From Planctomycetaceae bacterium (GTDB lineage Bacteria; Planctomycetota; Planctomycetia; Planctomycetales; Planctomycetaceae), in contig DLVV01000338.1 of NCBI GenBank assembly GCA_003445035.1, positions 1-6,491 of the forward strand: 6,491 nt of DNA. Reading direction: 5' to 3'. The stretch's first letter is position 1; each line of letters opens with the position of its first letter. The notes beneath the pieces were generated by a model. That model was not told where the DNA came from. It saw nothing but the letters and a program-made list of their open reading frames with translations, and did not search any database. Of this stretch, positions 1-6,404 are shown in pieces. The position numbers and the translations under genes are program-made.

Positions 1-1185
1 GGCCTGCGGGCGGTGATGTGGACCGACGTGATCCAGTTCTTCGTCTTTGTCGGCACCATCCTGTTCGCTGCTGTCCTGCTGGTGTCCGGGACCGAGGGAG
101 GCGCGTCTCAGATCGTCGACACCTATTTCAGCGACCGGGAGCGGATGGTGTTCGATTTCCGGCTGGATCCGACCATCCGTTTTGGCACCTTCGCCATCCT
201 GATCGGCAGTTTCCTGGAAGGGTTGTCGGCCTATGGTGCCGACCAGGTGGCTGTCCAACGCTACATTTCCGCCCGTGACGCCCGCACGTCTCAGACCGGT
301 TTCCTTATTTCCCAGGCCGCCTCGTTGATCGTGATGCCGGGCTTGTTGGTGATCGGCATGGGTCTGTTCAGTTACTTCCATCACAACCCGGACATGCTCT
401 CGGACGTGGCCATCGACGAGTTTTCGAATGCCGAGAACGCCAAGGTGGAGGTCGTGCGCGAGCGACTGTCCGAGGCGGGGGCCGGCAGCAGCAATGAGGC
501 GATTGCCGAGTACTACAAGTCGCATCCCCGGGAGCTCCACGCCGACGTCGTGGAACTGGGGCTCAATGACCAGGCGTTGCCCCGGTTCGTTCGGCTGAAA
601 TTCCCCGCCGGGGTGGTGGGCCTGCTGGTGGCGGCGCTGATGGCGGCGACGATGTCGAGTGTCGACTCGGGGATCCACTCGATCACCACGGCGCTGATCG
701 TCGACTTCCGAGATCGGCTGGTACCCGCGTGGCGGCCAAAGACCGAGGCGGGCGAGATGCTGGTGGCGCGGGTGATGGTCGTCGTGATCGGCGCGATCGC
801 AATCGTGCTGGCGTGTTTCGTGGGCCAACTGGGTGACGTGTTTGCGGTGGCCAAGAAGACCGTCGGGGCGTTTGCGGCGCCTTTGCTGGCGGTCTTCGTG
901 CTGGGGCTGTTCGTCCGCCGGGCGACGGCAGCGGGGGTCCTGCTGGGGACATTCGCCGGGGCGGTGGTCACCCTGTGGTTCACTTTTTCCGAGACCTTCT
1001 CGGACTGGTTCTCGATGTGGGTCTTCGTCGTCGGCTTCGTCAGTTCGGTCGTCTTCTCGCTGCTGTTCAGCTTCGTGCCCGGATTGACCTGGACGGCTGA
1101 ACCCGAGAAGGACCGCACCTTCTGGGGTGTGATCAGGGCCGACGAGGAGGTTGTCTCGGAGGCGGCGCCGTCCGAGAATCCGTGA
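1..1185 (+). CDS. Sodium:solute symporter (SSS family), C-terminal part; 5' end outside the window
   Basis: This is an inner-membrane secondary transporter that uses the sodium gradient to import a small solute; the solute cannot be read from the sequence. The reading frame is open from base 1, and its first residues (GLRAVMWTDVIQFF) match the internal SSS segment 'GG.rAVxWTDVxQ', so the N-terminus (roughly 130-160 residues in this family) lies upstream. The GTG at 13 is therefore not the start. In the visible 394 residues, YGADQVAVQRYIS (about 78-90) is the conserved family motif. ALMAATMSSVDSGIHS (about 212-227) matches the helix whose paired serines bind sodium in characterised members such as vSGLT. 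Hydrophobic helices follow at about 252-275, 285-304, 310-328 and 338-359. A charged loop of about 70 residues (128-197) before the sodium-site helix is longer than usual. The C-terminal tail is acidic. The last 53 bases overlap the convergent LRR gene. Confidence 0.93.
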   Translation, partial: GLRAVMWTDVIQFFVFVGTILFAAVLLVSGTEGGASQIVDTYFSDRERMVFDFRLDPTIRFGTFAILIGSFLEGLSAYGADQVAVQRYISARDARTSQTGFLISQAASLIVMPGLLVIGMGLFSYFHHNPDMLSDVAIDEFSNAENAKVEVVRERLSEAGAGSSNEAIAEYYKSHPRELHADVVELGLNDQALPRFVRLKFPAGVVGLLVAALMAATMSSVDSGIHSITTALIVDFRDRLVPAWRPKTEAGEMLVARVMVVVIGAIAIVLACFVGQLGDVFAVAKKTVGAFAAPLLAVFVLGLFVRRATAAGVLLGTFAGAVVTLWFTFSETFSDWFSMWVFVVGFVSSVVFSLLFSFVPGLTWTAEPEKDRTFWGVIRADEEVVSEAAPSENP

Positions 1186-3052
1186 TCCGGCAGCCGGGCA
1201 ACCGGTTTCCGAGCTTCAGGCGACCGATGGTGGTCGTTTTCGTGTCGGCCAGCCGCAGCACCTTGAGATTTTTGAGACGGGCCAGGGATTCGAGAGCGTC
1301 GTCGCTGACTGAAGTGCGGCGGAGGTCGAGCAGTTCGAGGTTCTCGAGTGTGGACAGGGTCTTGACGCCGTCGTCGGTGATCAGGGTGGCCACGAGGCTC
1401 AGTCGCTTGAGAGCGGGGAACGTGGCCAGGGCAACGGCTCCACGGTCGGTGATCGGTGTGATCTGGAGATTGAGGGTTTCGAGGTGTTCGAGTTTGGCCA
1501 GCGGTGGCAGGGCCATGTCGTTGATCGGAGTGTCCCACAACGACAGTTCCCGGAGCTCGGACAGGCTGGCCAGTTTCGCGATACCTCGCTCGGTGACCTG
1601 TGTGTTGGTCAGGTCGAGCTGCCTGAGTTTCGAGAAGCCGGTGACGGTCGTGAGACCTCTGTCAGTGACGAAGGTGCGGAAGAGATTCAGCGACTTCAGG
1701 TCACCAAAGGCCTTCTGGTCGGTTGCCACCAGGGCGAGGCACTGGTCGGTGATGGCGAGGTTGCTGAGATCCAGCCCGGAAAGACGACGTCCACCTGGCG
1801 GCTCGGTCTTTGCCTGGATGGCCGCGAGGGCCGGGAACAGTTTGCCCGCCGCTTTGACGTGGGCCTCGGCCAACAGGCCACGGTCCCGGGTGATCTCGCA
1901 GCCGGGCAGCGCCTTCCGGAGACGGGCCAGGCCCTGGTCGGTGATGTCGGTCCGGTCGATCGCCAGCCGCTTGAGCGTCGTGAGTCTTTCGAGATCGGCC
2001 AGCCCGCCATCGGTGATCCGGGTGTTCTCGAGCCAGAGTTCCTCAAGTTTCTCGAGCGAGGCCAGGCGAGGCAGGCCGGCGTCGGTGATCGCGTTGTGAT
2101 TGAGCCCGAGGTTCTTCAGGGATTTGAGCTTGGCGATATGCTCGAGTCCGTCGTCGGTGATACGGGTCAGTTCGGCCAACAGCACCTCGAGCTTCTGCAT
2201 GTCCGCCAGGTGGACCAGTCCGGCGTCTCCGGCGCGGGTGCTGCGGAGAACGAGCCATGTCAGGTTGCGGAGTCCGGCGATGTGGGCCAGTCCCTTGTCG
2301 GTGATCGCCGTACGAAACAGGACCAGTTCCTCGAGCTTGGGGAAAGCCGAGACGTGGGCCAGGCCCTCGTCGTTGAAGTTGCGGCAGTAGGTCAGGTTGA
2401 GGTCGATCAGGCCCGACATGACGGTGACATGTTCGAGGCCCCGACCGGTGATCGGGGTCTGGGCGACATCGAGATAACGGACCTGGGGCAGGACCTCGAG
2501 GTGACGCAGGCCGTCGTCATCGACACGGGTCTCGGTGATGGTGATCAGGTCCAGTTGCTTCATCTTGCGGACGTGCTTGAGCACGTCTCCGGAGATGTCA
2601 GTCTTGTAGAGGCCCAGAGACTTGAGGTTGGTGAGTCCCTCGAGGTGTTCAACTCCGGCGTTGGTGATCCGTGTGTCGTAGAGGTCCAGGGCGGTGAGAG
2701 TCTTGAGACGTCCGACCGGTTGGAGGTCGGCGTCGCCGATCGAGGATCCGCGGAGGTCGAGGTAGTCGAGATGTTTGAGCCCCGTCAGGAGTTCGAGTGA
2801 TCCGACCGGGATGCGGCATCGAACCAGGCTCAACGACTTCAACTTCGCAACGCCCTGGACGATCGCCTGCAGGTCGTCCTTCGAGACTTCCTGCTCTTTC
2901 AGCGTGACGCCTTCGATCTGGCCGGATTCGCTCTTGTAGAGTTTTCCGGGCACATCGACCGAGGTTTCGGTCGTGGCCCGGTCACCGCAACCGGTCACCC
3001 ACGGGGCCAGCAACGCGATGGCCAGGCACAGTCTGGGGATGTGAAGCGACAT
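1133..3052 (-). CDS. Leucine-rich-repeat lipoprotein (about 21 repeats in two blocks)
   Basis: This is a predicted surface lipoprotein of 639 residues, probably a binding or scaffolding protein; no enzymatic domain is visible. I chose the ATG at 3050-3052 because it opens a lipoprotein signal peptide: MSLHIPR, a hydrophobic stretch, then the lipobox VTGC with the modified cysteine at residue 22. The longer open frame (from 3316) would run into the divergent hydrolase gene. Glycine at +2 fits outer-membrane sorting. After a short N-terminal segment come 24-residue repeats of the form 'L..L.L..T.ITD.GL.HL..L'. Thirteen repeats span residues 71-387 and end in LPGCEI. A charged non-repeat spacer follows (388-423), then eight more repeats (424-623) ending in LPGCRI. 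One repeat has 25 residues (215-239) and one has 28 (424-451). The last 16 residues, rich in proline and arginine, come from sequence antisense to the symporter's 3' end. No strong Shine-Dalgarno precedes the start. LRR proteins of this sort are common in planctomycetes; the ligand is unknown. Confidence 0.9.
   Translation of the reverse strand: MSLHIPRLCLAIALLAPWVTGCGDRATTETSVDVPGKLYKSESGQIEGVTLKEQEVSKDDLQAIVQGVAKLKSLSLVRCRIPVGSLELLTGLKHLDYLDLRGSSIGDADLQPVGRLKTLTALDLYDTRITNAGVEHLEGLTNLKSLGLYKTDISGDVLKHVRKMKQLDLITITETRVDDDGLRHLEVLPQVRYLDVAQTPITGRGLEHVTVMSGLIDLNLTYCRNFNDEGLAHVSAFPKLEELVLFRTAITDKGLAHIAGLRNLTWLVLRSTRAGDAGLVHLADMQKLEVLLAELTRITDDGLEHIAKLKSLKNLGLNHNAITDAGLPRLASLEKLEELWLENTRITDGGLADLERLTTLKRLAIDRTDITDQGLARLRKALPGCEITRDRGLLAEAHVKAAGKLFPALAAIQAKTEPPGGRRLSGLDLSNLAITDQCLALVATDQKAFGDLKSLNLFRTFVTDRGLTTVTGFSKLRQLDLTNTQVTERGIAKLASLSELRELSLWDTPINDMALPPLAKLEHLETLNLQITPITDRGAVALATFPALKRLSLVATLITDDGVKTLSTLENLELLDLRRTSVSDDALESLARLKNLKVLRLADTKTTTIGRLKLGNRLPGCRITDSRTAPPPRQPPRRP
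1184..2842 (-). repeat. Degenerate 72-base tandem repeats encoding the LRR units
   Basis: The coding sequence of the LRR protein is built from about 21 units of 72 bases. Block one covers 1892-2842 (13 units). A 108-base non-repeat spacer lies at 1784-1891, and block two covers 1184-1783 (8 units). On the plus strand the most obvious landmark is the recurring string TCGGTGAT, the complement of the ITD codons, seen for example near 1445, 1745, 1938, 2011, 2085, 2154 and 2297. The units differ widely at the DNA level, so this is an old, protein-level repeat and not a recent expansion. Confidence 0.85.
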
Positions 3053-3215
3053 CGAAGGGAACCGGCAATTGGGAAGGAACCGACGCGTCCCTGATTCTAT
3101 GGCACGTGCAAAGATGGCGACAACGAGTTGTTGGCAGCCGGTTGTTTGCAAACCGCGGCGGTTGCTGGTTTTCTCTTGATGGGCAACCAGGTGAAATTTC
3201 CGTGAGGCAGAACCG
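3053..3215. promoter_or_regulatory. Divergent intergenic region with short palindromes
   Basis: These 163 bases separate the LRR lipoprotein (leftward) from the hydrolase (rightward) and must carry the start signals of both. I see the perfect palindromes GCACGTGC (3102-3109) and GTTTGCAAAC (3144-3153), and the imperfect dyad ACAACGAGTTGT (3120-3131) with 5-base arms. Two related CGGTTG strings lie at 3139-3144 and 3159-3164. I could not find a good -35/-10 pair for the rightward gene. A GTGAGG string at 3202-3207 is placed to act as its ribosome-binding site, 8 bases before the ATG. Confidence 0.45.
3094..3123 (-). promoter_or_regulatory. Candidate promoter of the LRR lipoprotein gene
   Basis: On the minus strand TTGTCG (3123-3118, 4 of 6 matches to TTGACA) is followed after 18 bases by TAGAAT (3099-3094, 5 of 6 matches to TATAAT). 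Transcription would begin near 3087 and leave a leader of about 35 bases before the ATG at 3052. An 8-base perfect palindrome, GCACGTGC (3102-3109), sits in the spacer. The match is moderate, and planctomycete promoters are poorly characterised, so this is a suggestion only. Confidence 0.3.
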
Positions 3216-4322
3216 ATGACAGGTCGAACGAACTGGGTGATGGTGGCTGGCGTGGTGTGGGCCGGATGGGTGTCCGCGGCGGTTGCGGCTGACGGGAAGC
3301 GGCTGGATCCGGACAACCTGTTGCAGTTTCACGGGGCAGGTGGGGCCGTGCAAGCGGTGAAGACTGCTGCCGACTGGGCGAAGCGGCGGGCCGAGATCGT
3401 CGAGGGGATGCAGTCGGTGATGGGACGGTTTCCCGGTAGTGACCGAAGGGGTCCAGTCGGGATGAAGGTGATCGAGGATGTCGACGCGGGGAGTTACCGG
3501 CGACGGTTGATCGGTTACACGGTCGACAAGGACATGCTGACTCCGGCCTACCTGTGCGTTCCCAAGGACGTGCTGGCCGGCAAGCGGAAGGCGGCGGCGG
3601 TGCTGTGCCTGCACCCGACCGACAACCGGGTGGGACACAAGGTGGTGATGGGGCTGGGGGGCCGCAAGGGCCGCGCCTACGGTAAGGAACTGGCCGAGCG
3701 AGGTTATGTCACTCTGTCGCCGGCCTACCCGCACCTGGCCAACTACTGGCCCAACCTCGGCGGCCAGGGTTATGTCAGTGGCACGATGAAGGCCATCTGG
3801 GACAACTCCCGCGGTCTCGATCTGCTCGCTTCGTTCAAATTCGTCGACAGTTCACGTGGGTTCGGTGCCATCGGTCATTCCCTGGGTGGCCACAACGCCA
3901 TTTACACGTCGGTCTTCGACAAGCGGATCACCGTGGTCGCCAGCAGTTGCGGCTTCGATTCGTACCAGGACTATTACGACGGTGCCGAGCGAGTCTGGAA
4001 ATTCGGAGCCGGCTGGTGCCAGATCCGTTACATGCCACGATTGTCCAACTACCGTGGTCGTCTGACCGAGATTCCCTACGACTTCCAGGAACTGGTTGCC
4101 GCGGTGGCTCCCAGGCCGTTCTTCGTCAATGCGCCGCTGCGAGACGGAAACTTCCGTCACAAGAGTGTCGACCGTTGTGCGAAGGCCGCCCGTCCGATCT
4201 ACAAGTTGCTTGGAGGCGACGGCCGGCTGGTGGTCCGTCACCCCGACAGTCAGCACAGCTTTCCGGATGCGATGAGAGAAGAGGCGTACCGGGTGATCGA
4301 TGGGGTGTTGAAGGCGAAATAG
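3216..4322 (+). CDS. Secreted alpha/beta hydrolase, probably an esterase (dienelactone hydrolase / acetyl-xylan-esterase-like)
   Basis: This is a 368-residue serine hydrolase predicted to be exported. A signal peptide covers residues 1-25 (polar start, hydrophobic core VMVAGVVWAGWV, cleavage after AVAA). The alpha/beta-hydrolase core then shows the strand and oxyanion-type segment AAAVLCLHPTDN (126-137), LAERGYVTLSPAYPH (159-173) and the nucleophile elbow GHSLGG with Ser222. Likely partners are Asp310 in PLRDGNF and His347 in DSQHSFP, which completes a Ser-Asp-His triad. The stretch WDNSRGLDLLASFKFV (195-210) and the segment RYMPRLSNY (271-279) resemble planctomycete proteins annotated as prolyl-oligopeptidase-like or acetyl-xylan-esterase-like. 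The substrate may therefore be an acylated carbohydrate or another ester, but this is inferred. The ATG at 3216 has a GTGAGG ribosome-binding site 8 bases upstream and opens the signal peptide directly. It is transcribed divergently from the LRR lipoprotein gene. Length and triad look intact. Confidence 0.88.
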   Translation: MTGRTNWVMVAGVVWAGWVSAAVAADGKRLDPDNLLQFHGAGGAVQAVKTAADWAKRRAEIVEGMQSVMGRFPGSDRRGPVGMKVIEDVDAGSYRRRLIGYTVDKDMLTPAYLCVPKDVLAGKRKAAAVLCLHPTDNRVGHKVVMGLGGRKGRAYGKELAERGYVTLSPAYPHLANYWPNLGGQGYVSGTMKAIWDNSRGLDLLASFKFVDSSRGFGAIGHSLGGHNAIYTSVFDKRITVVASSCGFDSYQDYYDGAERVWKFGAGWCQIRYMPRLSNYRGRLTEIPYDFQELVAAVAPRPFFVNAPLRDGNFRHKSVDRCAKAARPIYKLLGGDGRLVVRHPDSQHSFPDAMREEAYRVIDGVLKAK

Positions 4323-4538
4323 TCTCCGGGAATTGGCAGGAACCCCCGGGACTCACATTGACACCGGCCCCCCGGCGGCGGGTCCAATGGTCGCAGACAC
4401 GGTGGCGATTGGTTTCGGGAGGGAAAAGAGAACCGTCGGGCCACGGTCGGCCGTCCGCAGACCGCTGGAAAAGATCCCAATTGCCGAACGCGATCCCCAC
4501 GAGGGGACGGACGTCGGTTTGGCACGGAGAGCCATAGG
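4323..4538. other. Intergenic region without a recognisable feature
   Basis: These 216 bases lie between the hydrolase stop and the next gene. A weak hairpin (CCGGG at 4326-4330 with CCCGG at 4345-4349) follows the hydrolase stop but has no T-run, so it is not a convincing intrinsic terminator. ATTGG (4332-4336) and CCAAT (4384-4388) could pair at long range. I found no clear promoter for the downstream pair of genes. GGAGA (4526-4530), 8 bases before the ATG at 4539, is a good ribosome-binding site for that gene. Confidence 0.5.
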
Positions 4539-5054
4539 ATGGATTCGAGACCAGATACCTGGATTGACGAACAGCGACGTTCGTGGAGAGGGCTGGGGGA
4601 GCCGGAATGGGAATCGTTTGATCTGGAGACCGAGGACGGAGGGTGGATTTTCGATGAGGATGAGGACGGCCTTTCGACAGGTTGCGGCGATGAATTGACC
4701 AGTGGGCCGGGTGACACGAGCGTAGCGAATCCCGGGTTGTCGAAATCGTTGGCGACGGCTTTCCTGATCGCCGACATCGGCATCCGCCTGACGTGTCTCG
4801 ATCACCACCTGGACGGCGATCCACGCGGTCGGCCGGTCGCCGAGTCGCTGGGACGCTTCTACGATACGCTGTGCCGCGCCGTCGAAGAGGGTGACCCGTG
4901 GCGGGTTGAGACGGCGATGGGATGCCTGCGCGAACGATTGCATCCGGTGGCGGGTTTCAGTAACGAATGTGGAAGGATGGCAGCCGAATTGGAATCGCTG
5001 TTCGGACGACTGCACGTTCGTTGTGTTCCCGTCGCAGCCGATGGGGATGGTTGA
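4539..5054 (+). CDS. Hypothetical protein, acidic N-terminal half and helical C-terminal half
   Basis: I do not recognise this 171-residue protein. It has no signal peptide or membrane segment and should be cytoplasmic. Residues 1-60 are strongly acidic and low in hydrophobics (including a run FDEDEDG at 38-44) and are probably disordered. Residues 68-161 look helical: LSKSLATAFLIADIGIRL (67-84), a linker DGDPRGRP, then VAESLGRFYDTLCRAVEEGD (100-119) and two further amphipathic helices up to about 160. Six cysteines (49, 86, 112, 129, 144, 162) are spread out without a metal-site spacing such as CxxC. Support for its being real comes from a GGAGA ribosome-binding site 8 bases before the ATG, codons mostly ending in G or C like its neighbours, and the tight spacing to the permease gene (27 bases to the preferred permease start), which suggests one transcript. 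A role linked to the transporter is possible but only inferred from position. Confidence 0.7.
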   Translation: MDSRPDTWIDEQRRSWRGLGEPEWESFDLETEDGGWIFDEDEDGLSTGCGDELTSGPGDTSVANPGLSKSLATAFLIADIGIRLTCLDHHLDGDPRGRPVAESLGRFYDTLCRAVEEGDPWRVETAMGCLRERLHPVAGFSNECGRMAAELESLFGRLHVRCVPVAADGDG

Positions 5055-5066
5055 TTGCGTGTTCGC

Positions 5067-5077
5067 GGAGAGGGAGG
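5067..5077 (+). promoter_or_regulatory. Ribosome-binding site deciding the permease start
   Basis: The purine-rich string GGAGAGGGAGG lies 4 bases (GGGAGG) to 8 bases (GGAGAGG) before the GTG at 5082. It favours that GTG over the in-frame TTG at 5055, which directly abuts the upstream TGA and would leave this string inside the coding region. Confidence 0.6.
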
Positions 5078-5081
5078 CGAG

Positions 5082-6404
5082 GTGACCGGGGAAGATCCTG
5101 TTGGGGGCGGGCCGCCGCAGTTGAAACGGCAGGTGGGCGTCGGTGGTGCGGTCGTGCTCGGGCTGGGTTCGATCGTTGGGACCGGCGTGTTTGTCAGCAT
5201 CGGGATCGCTGCGGGGGTGATCGGTCCCGGGGTGATCGCTGCGATCGCCGTAGCGGCCATGGTCGCCACCTGCAACGGGCTCAGCAGTGCTCAACTGGCC
5301 GCCAACCACCCGCAAAGCGGCGGCACCTACGAGTACGGTCACAGGTGGCTGATGCCCTGGGTGGGATTTGTTGCGGGATGGATGTTCTTGTGTGCCAAGA
5401 GTGCGTCGGCGGCCACCGCGGCACTCGGCGTGATCGCCTACGCCAGGCGTCTGGGAGTCGGCACCGAGGCGATCGAGGATCGGTGGCTGGCGCTGGCCGT
5501 GGTGCTGGGAATCACGTTGCTGGTGCTGTTTGGACTGAAGCGGTCCAACCGGATCAACACCGTGCTGGTGGTCTCGACGGTTTTCACTCTGCTGCTGTTC
5601 GTCGCCTGTGGAATCGGCACGGCTGTGTCCGAAGCGGGGGAGTCGCTGGTTCCGTTCTGGCGACCGGCCGAAGGCACCACGTCGGCTGCGGCGTTTGCCG
5701 AGGCGTGCGCACTGATGTTCGTCGCCTACACCGGTTACGGCCGGATCGCGACGATGGGGGAGGAGATCGAAGACCCGCGTCGGAAGATTCCCAGGGCGAT
5801 GATCGCCACGCTGGTCATCTCGATGGTGCTCTACATCACGGTGGCGGTCGTTGGCGTGAGTGCTGCGGGGGTCGAGGCGTTTGCGGTCACCGGATCGGGA
5901 GCCCCCGCCCCGTTGGAACAGGCGGCCGGGCGATTCGGAGGGGCCGGCCTGGCGTGGTTGGTTGCCGGGGGAGCGGTGCTGGCGATGCTGGGGGTGCTGT
6001 TGAACCTGGTGCTCGGCCTGTCGCGGGTGGCCCTGGCGATGGGCCGCCGAGGTGACCTGCCTTCACAACTGGCGAAACTGGATGCCCGCGGCGAGTCACC
6101 GACGTTGGCGGTGGTGGCCGTGGGCGTGTTGATCGCGGCGATGACCGCCCTGGGTGACGTGCGGACGACCTGGTCGTTCAGTGCGTTCGCCGTGCTGGTC
6201 TACTACTCGCTGACCAACCTCGCGGCCCTGAGACTGTCGAAGGACGAACGGCTTTACCCGGCCTGGATTTCGGCCTTGGGACTGGTCGCCTGCGGATTCC
6301 TGGCCTTCTGGGTCGACCGCGAGGTGTGGCTGACGGGCCTGGCCGTGCTGGCCGGCGGGCTGGTGCTGCGGCCGATCATCCGTTCGGTCTACAGCAGGTC
6401 GTAG
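5082..6404 (+). CDS. APC-superfamily amino-acid permease
   Basis: This is an inner-membrane secondary transporter of the amino acid-polyamine-organocation superfamily, 440 residues from the GTG at 5082. It probably moves an amino acid or related amine; the exact substrate is not evident. The first helix carries the glycine-rich LGSIVGTGVF (27-36), typical of the unwound TM1 that binds substrate in this fold. The family signature GEEIEDPRRKIPRAM (226-240) lies in the loop after TM6. I count about 12 hydrophobic helices: near 20-43, 47-66, 90-113, 135-151, 159-180, 203-221, 239-262, 287-313, 340-357, 363-383, 392-410 and 414-430. The length matches bacterial APC permeases of 430-480 residues, and nothing appears broken. 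A TTG start at 5055 would add nine residues (MRVRGEGGE) with no clear function. It probably shares an operon with the upstream 171-residue gene. Its last 16 bases overlap the convergent gene entering from the right. Confidence 0.9.
   Translation: MTGEDPVGGGPPQLKRQVGVGGAVVLGLGSIVGTGVFVSIGIAAGVIGPGVIAAIAVAAMVATCNGLSSAQLAANHPQSGGTYEYGHRWLMPWVGFVAGWMFLCAKSASAATAALGVIAYARRLGVGTEAIEDRWLALAVVLGITLLVLFGLKRSNRINTVLVVSTVFTLLLFVACGIGTAVSEAGESLVPFWRPAEGTTSAAAFAEACALMFVAYTGYGRIATMGEEIEDPRRKIPRAMIATLVISMVLYITVAVVGVSAAGVEAFAVTGSGAPAPLEQAAGRFGGAGLAWLVAGGAVLAMLGVLLNLVLGLSRVALAMGRRGDLPSQLAKLDARGESPTLAVVAVGVLIAAMTALGDVRTTWSFSAFAVLVYYSLTNLAALRLSKDERLYPAWISALGLVACGFLAFWVDREVWLTGLAVLAGGLVLRPIIRSVYSRS

Noticed and set aside
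1182..2099. Another plus-strand open frame (305 codons), rich in Ser and Arg, over the LRR gene
   Set aside because: Its composition (Arg/Ser-rich, SVI repeated) is the shadow of the ITD codons read in the wrong frame.
1484..2800. A long plus-strand open frame (438 codons) across the LRR gene
   Set aside because: It is antisense to a well-supported LRR gene. The 72-base periodicity and high GC keep this frame free of stops, and the translated product is a low-quality echo of the repeats (recurring VGD and EV/QV strings) with no domain.
3100..3114. TGGCACG as a possible sigma-54 (-24) element in front of the hydrolase
   Set aside because: The -24 half matches, but the required -12 half (TTGC at the fixed spacing) reads AAGA, so the site does not hold.
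3053..3316. N-terminal extension of the LRR protein up to 3316 (88 more residues)
   Set aside because: It would bury the lipoprotein signal peptide inside the protein and overlap the first 101 bases of the divergent hydrolase gene; the added residues have no recognisable feature.
4326..4349. Hairpin after the hydrolase stop as an intrinsic terminator
   Set aside because: The stem is only 5 base pairs with a 14-base loop and no T-run follows.
4333..4698. A plus-strand TTG-started frame of 121 codons in the 4323-4538 gap
   Set aside because: It has no ribosome-binding site, overlaps the better-supported gene at 4539 in another frame, and shows no domain.
4353..5342. A minus-strand open frame of 329 codons spanning the hypothetical gene and the permease start
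   Set aside because: It runs antisense to the first helices of a clear permease, and its product is rich in Pro, Arg, Thr and His with no hydrophobic core or motif.
4967..6055. A plus-strand frame of 362 codons inside the permease gene
   Set aside because: It is a Gly/Arg-rich frame-shifted reading of the permease, with no membrane or catalytic motif.
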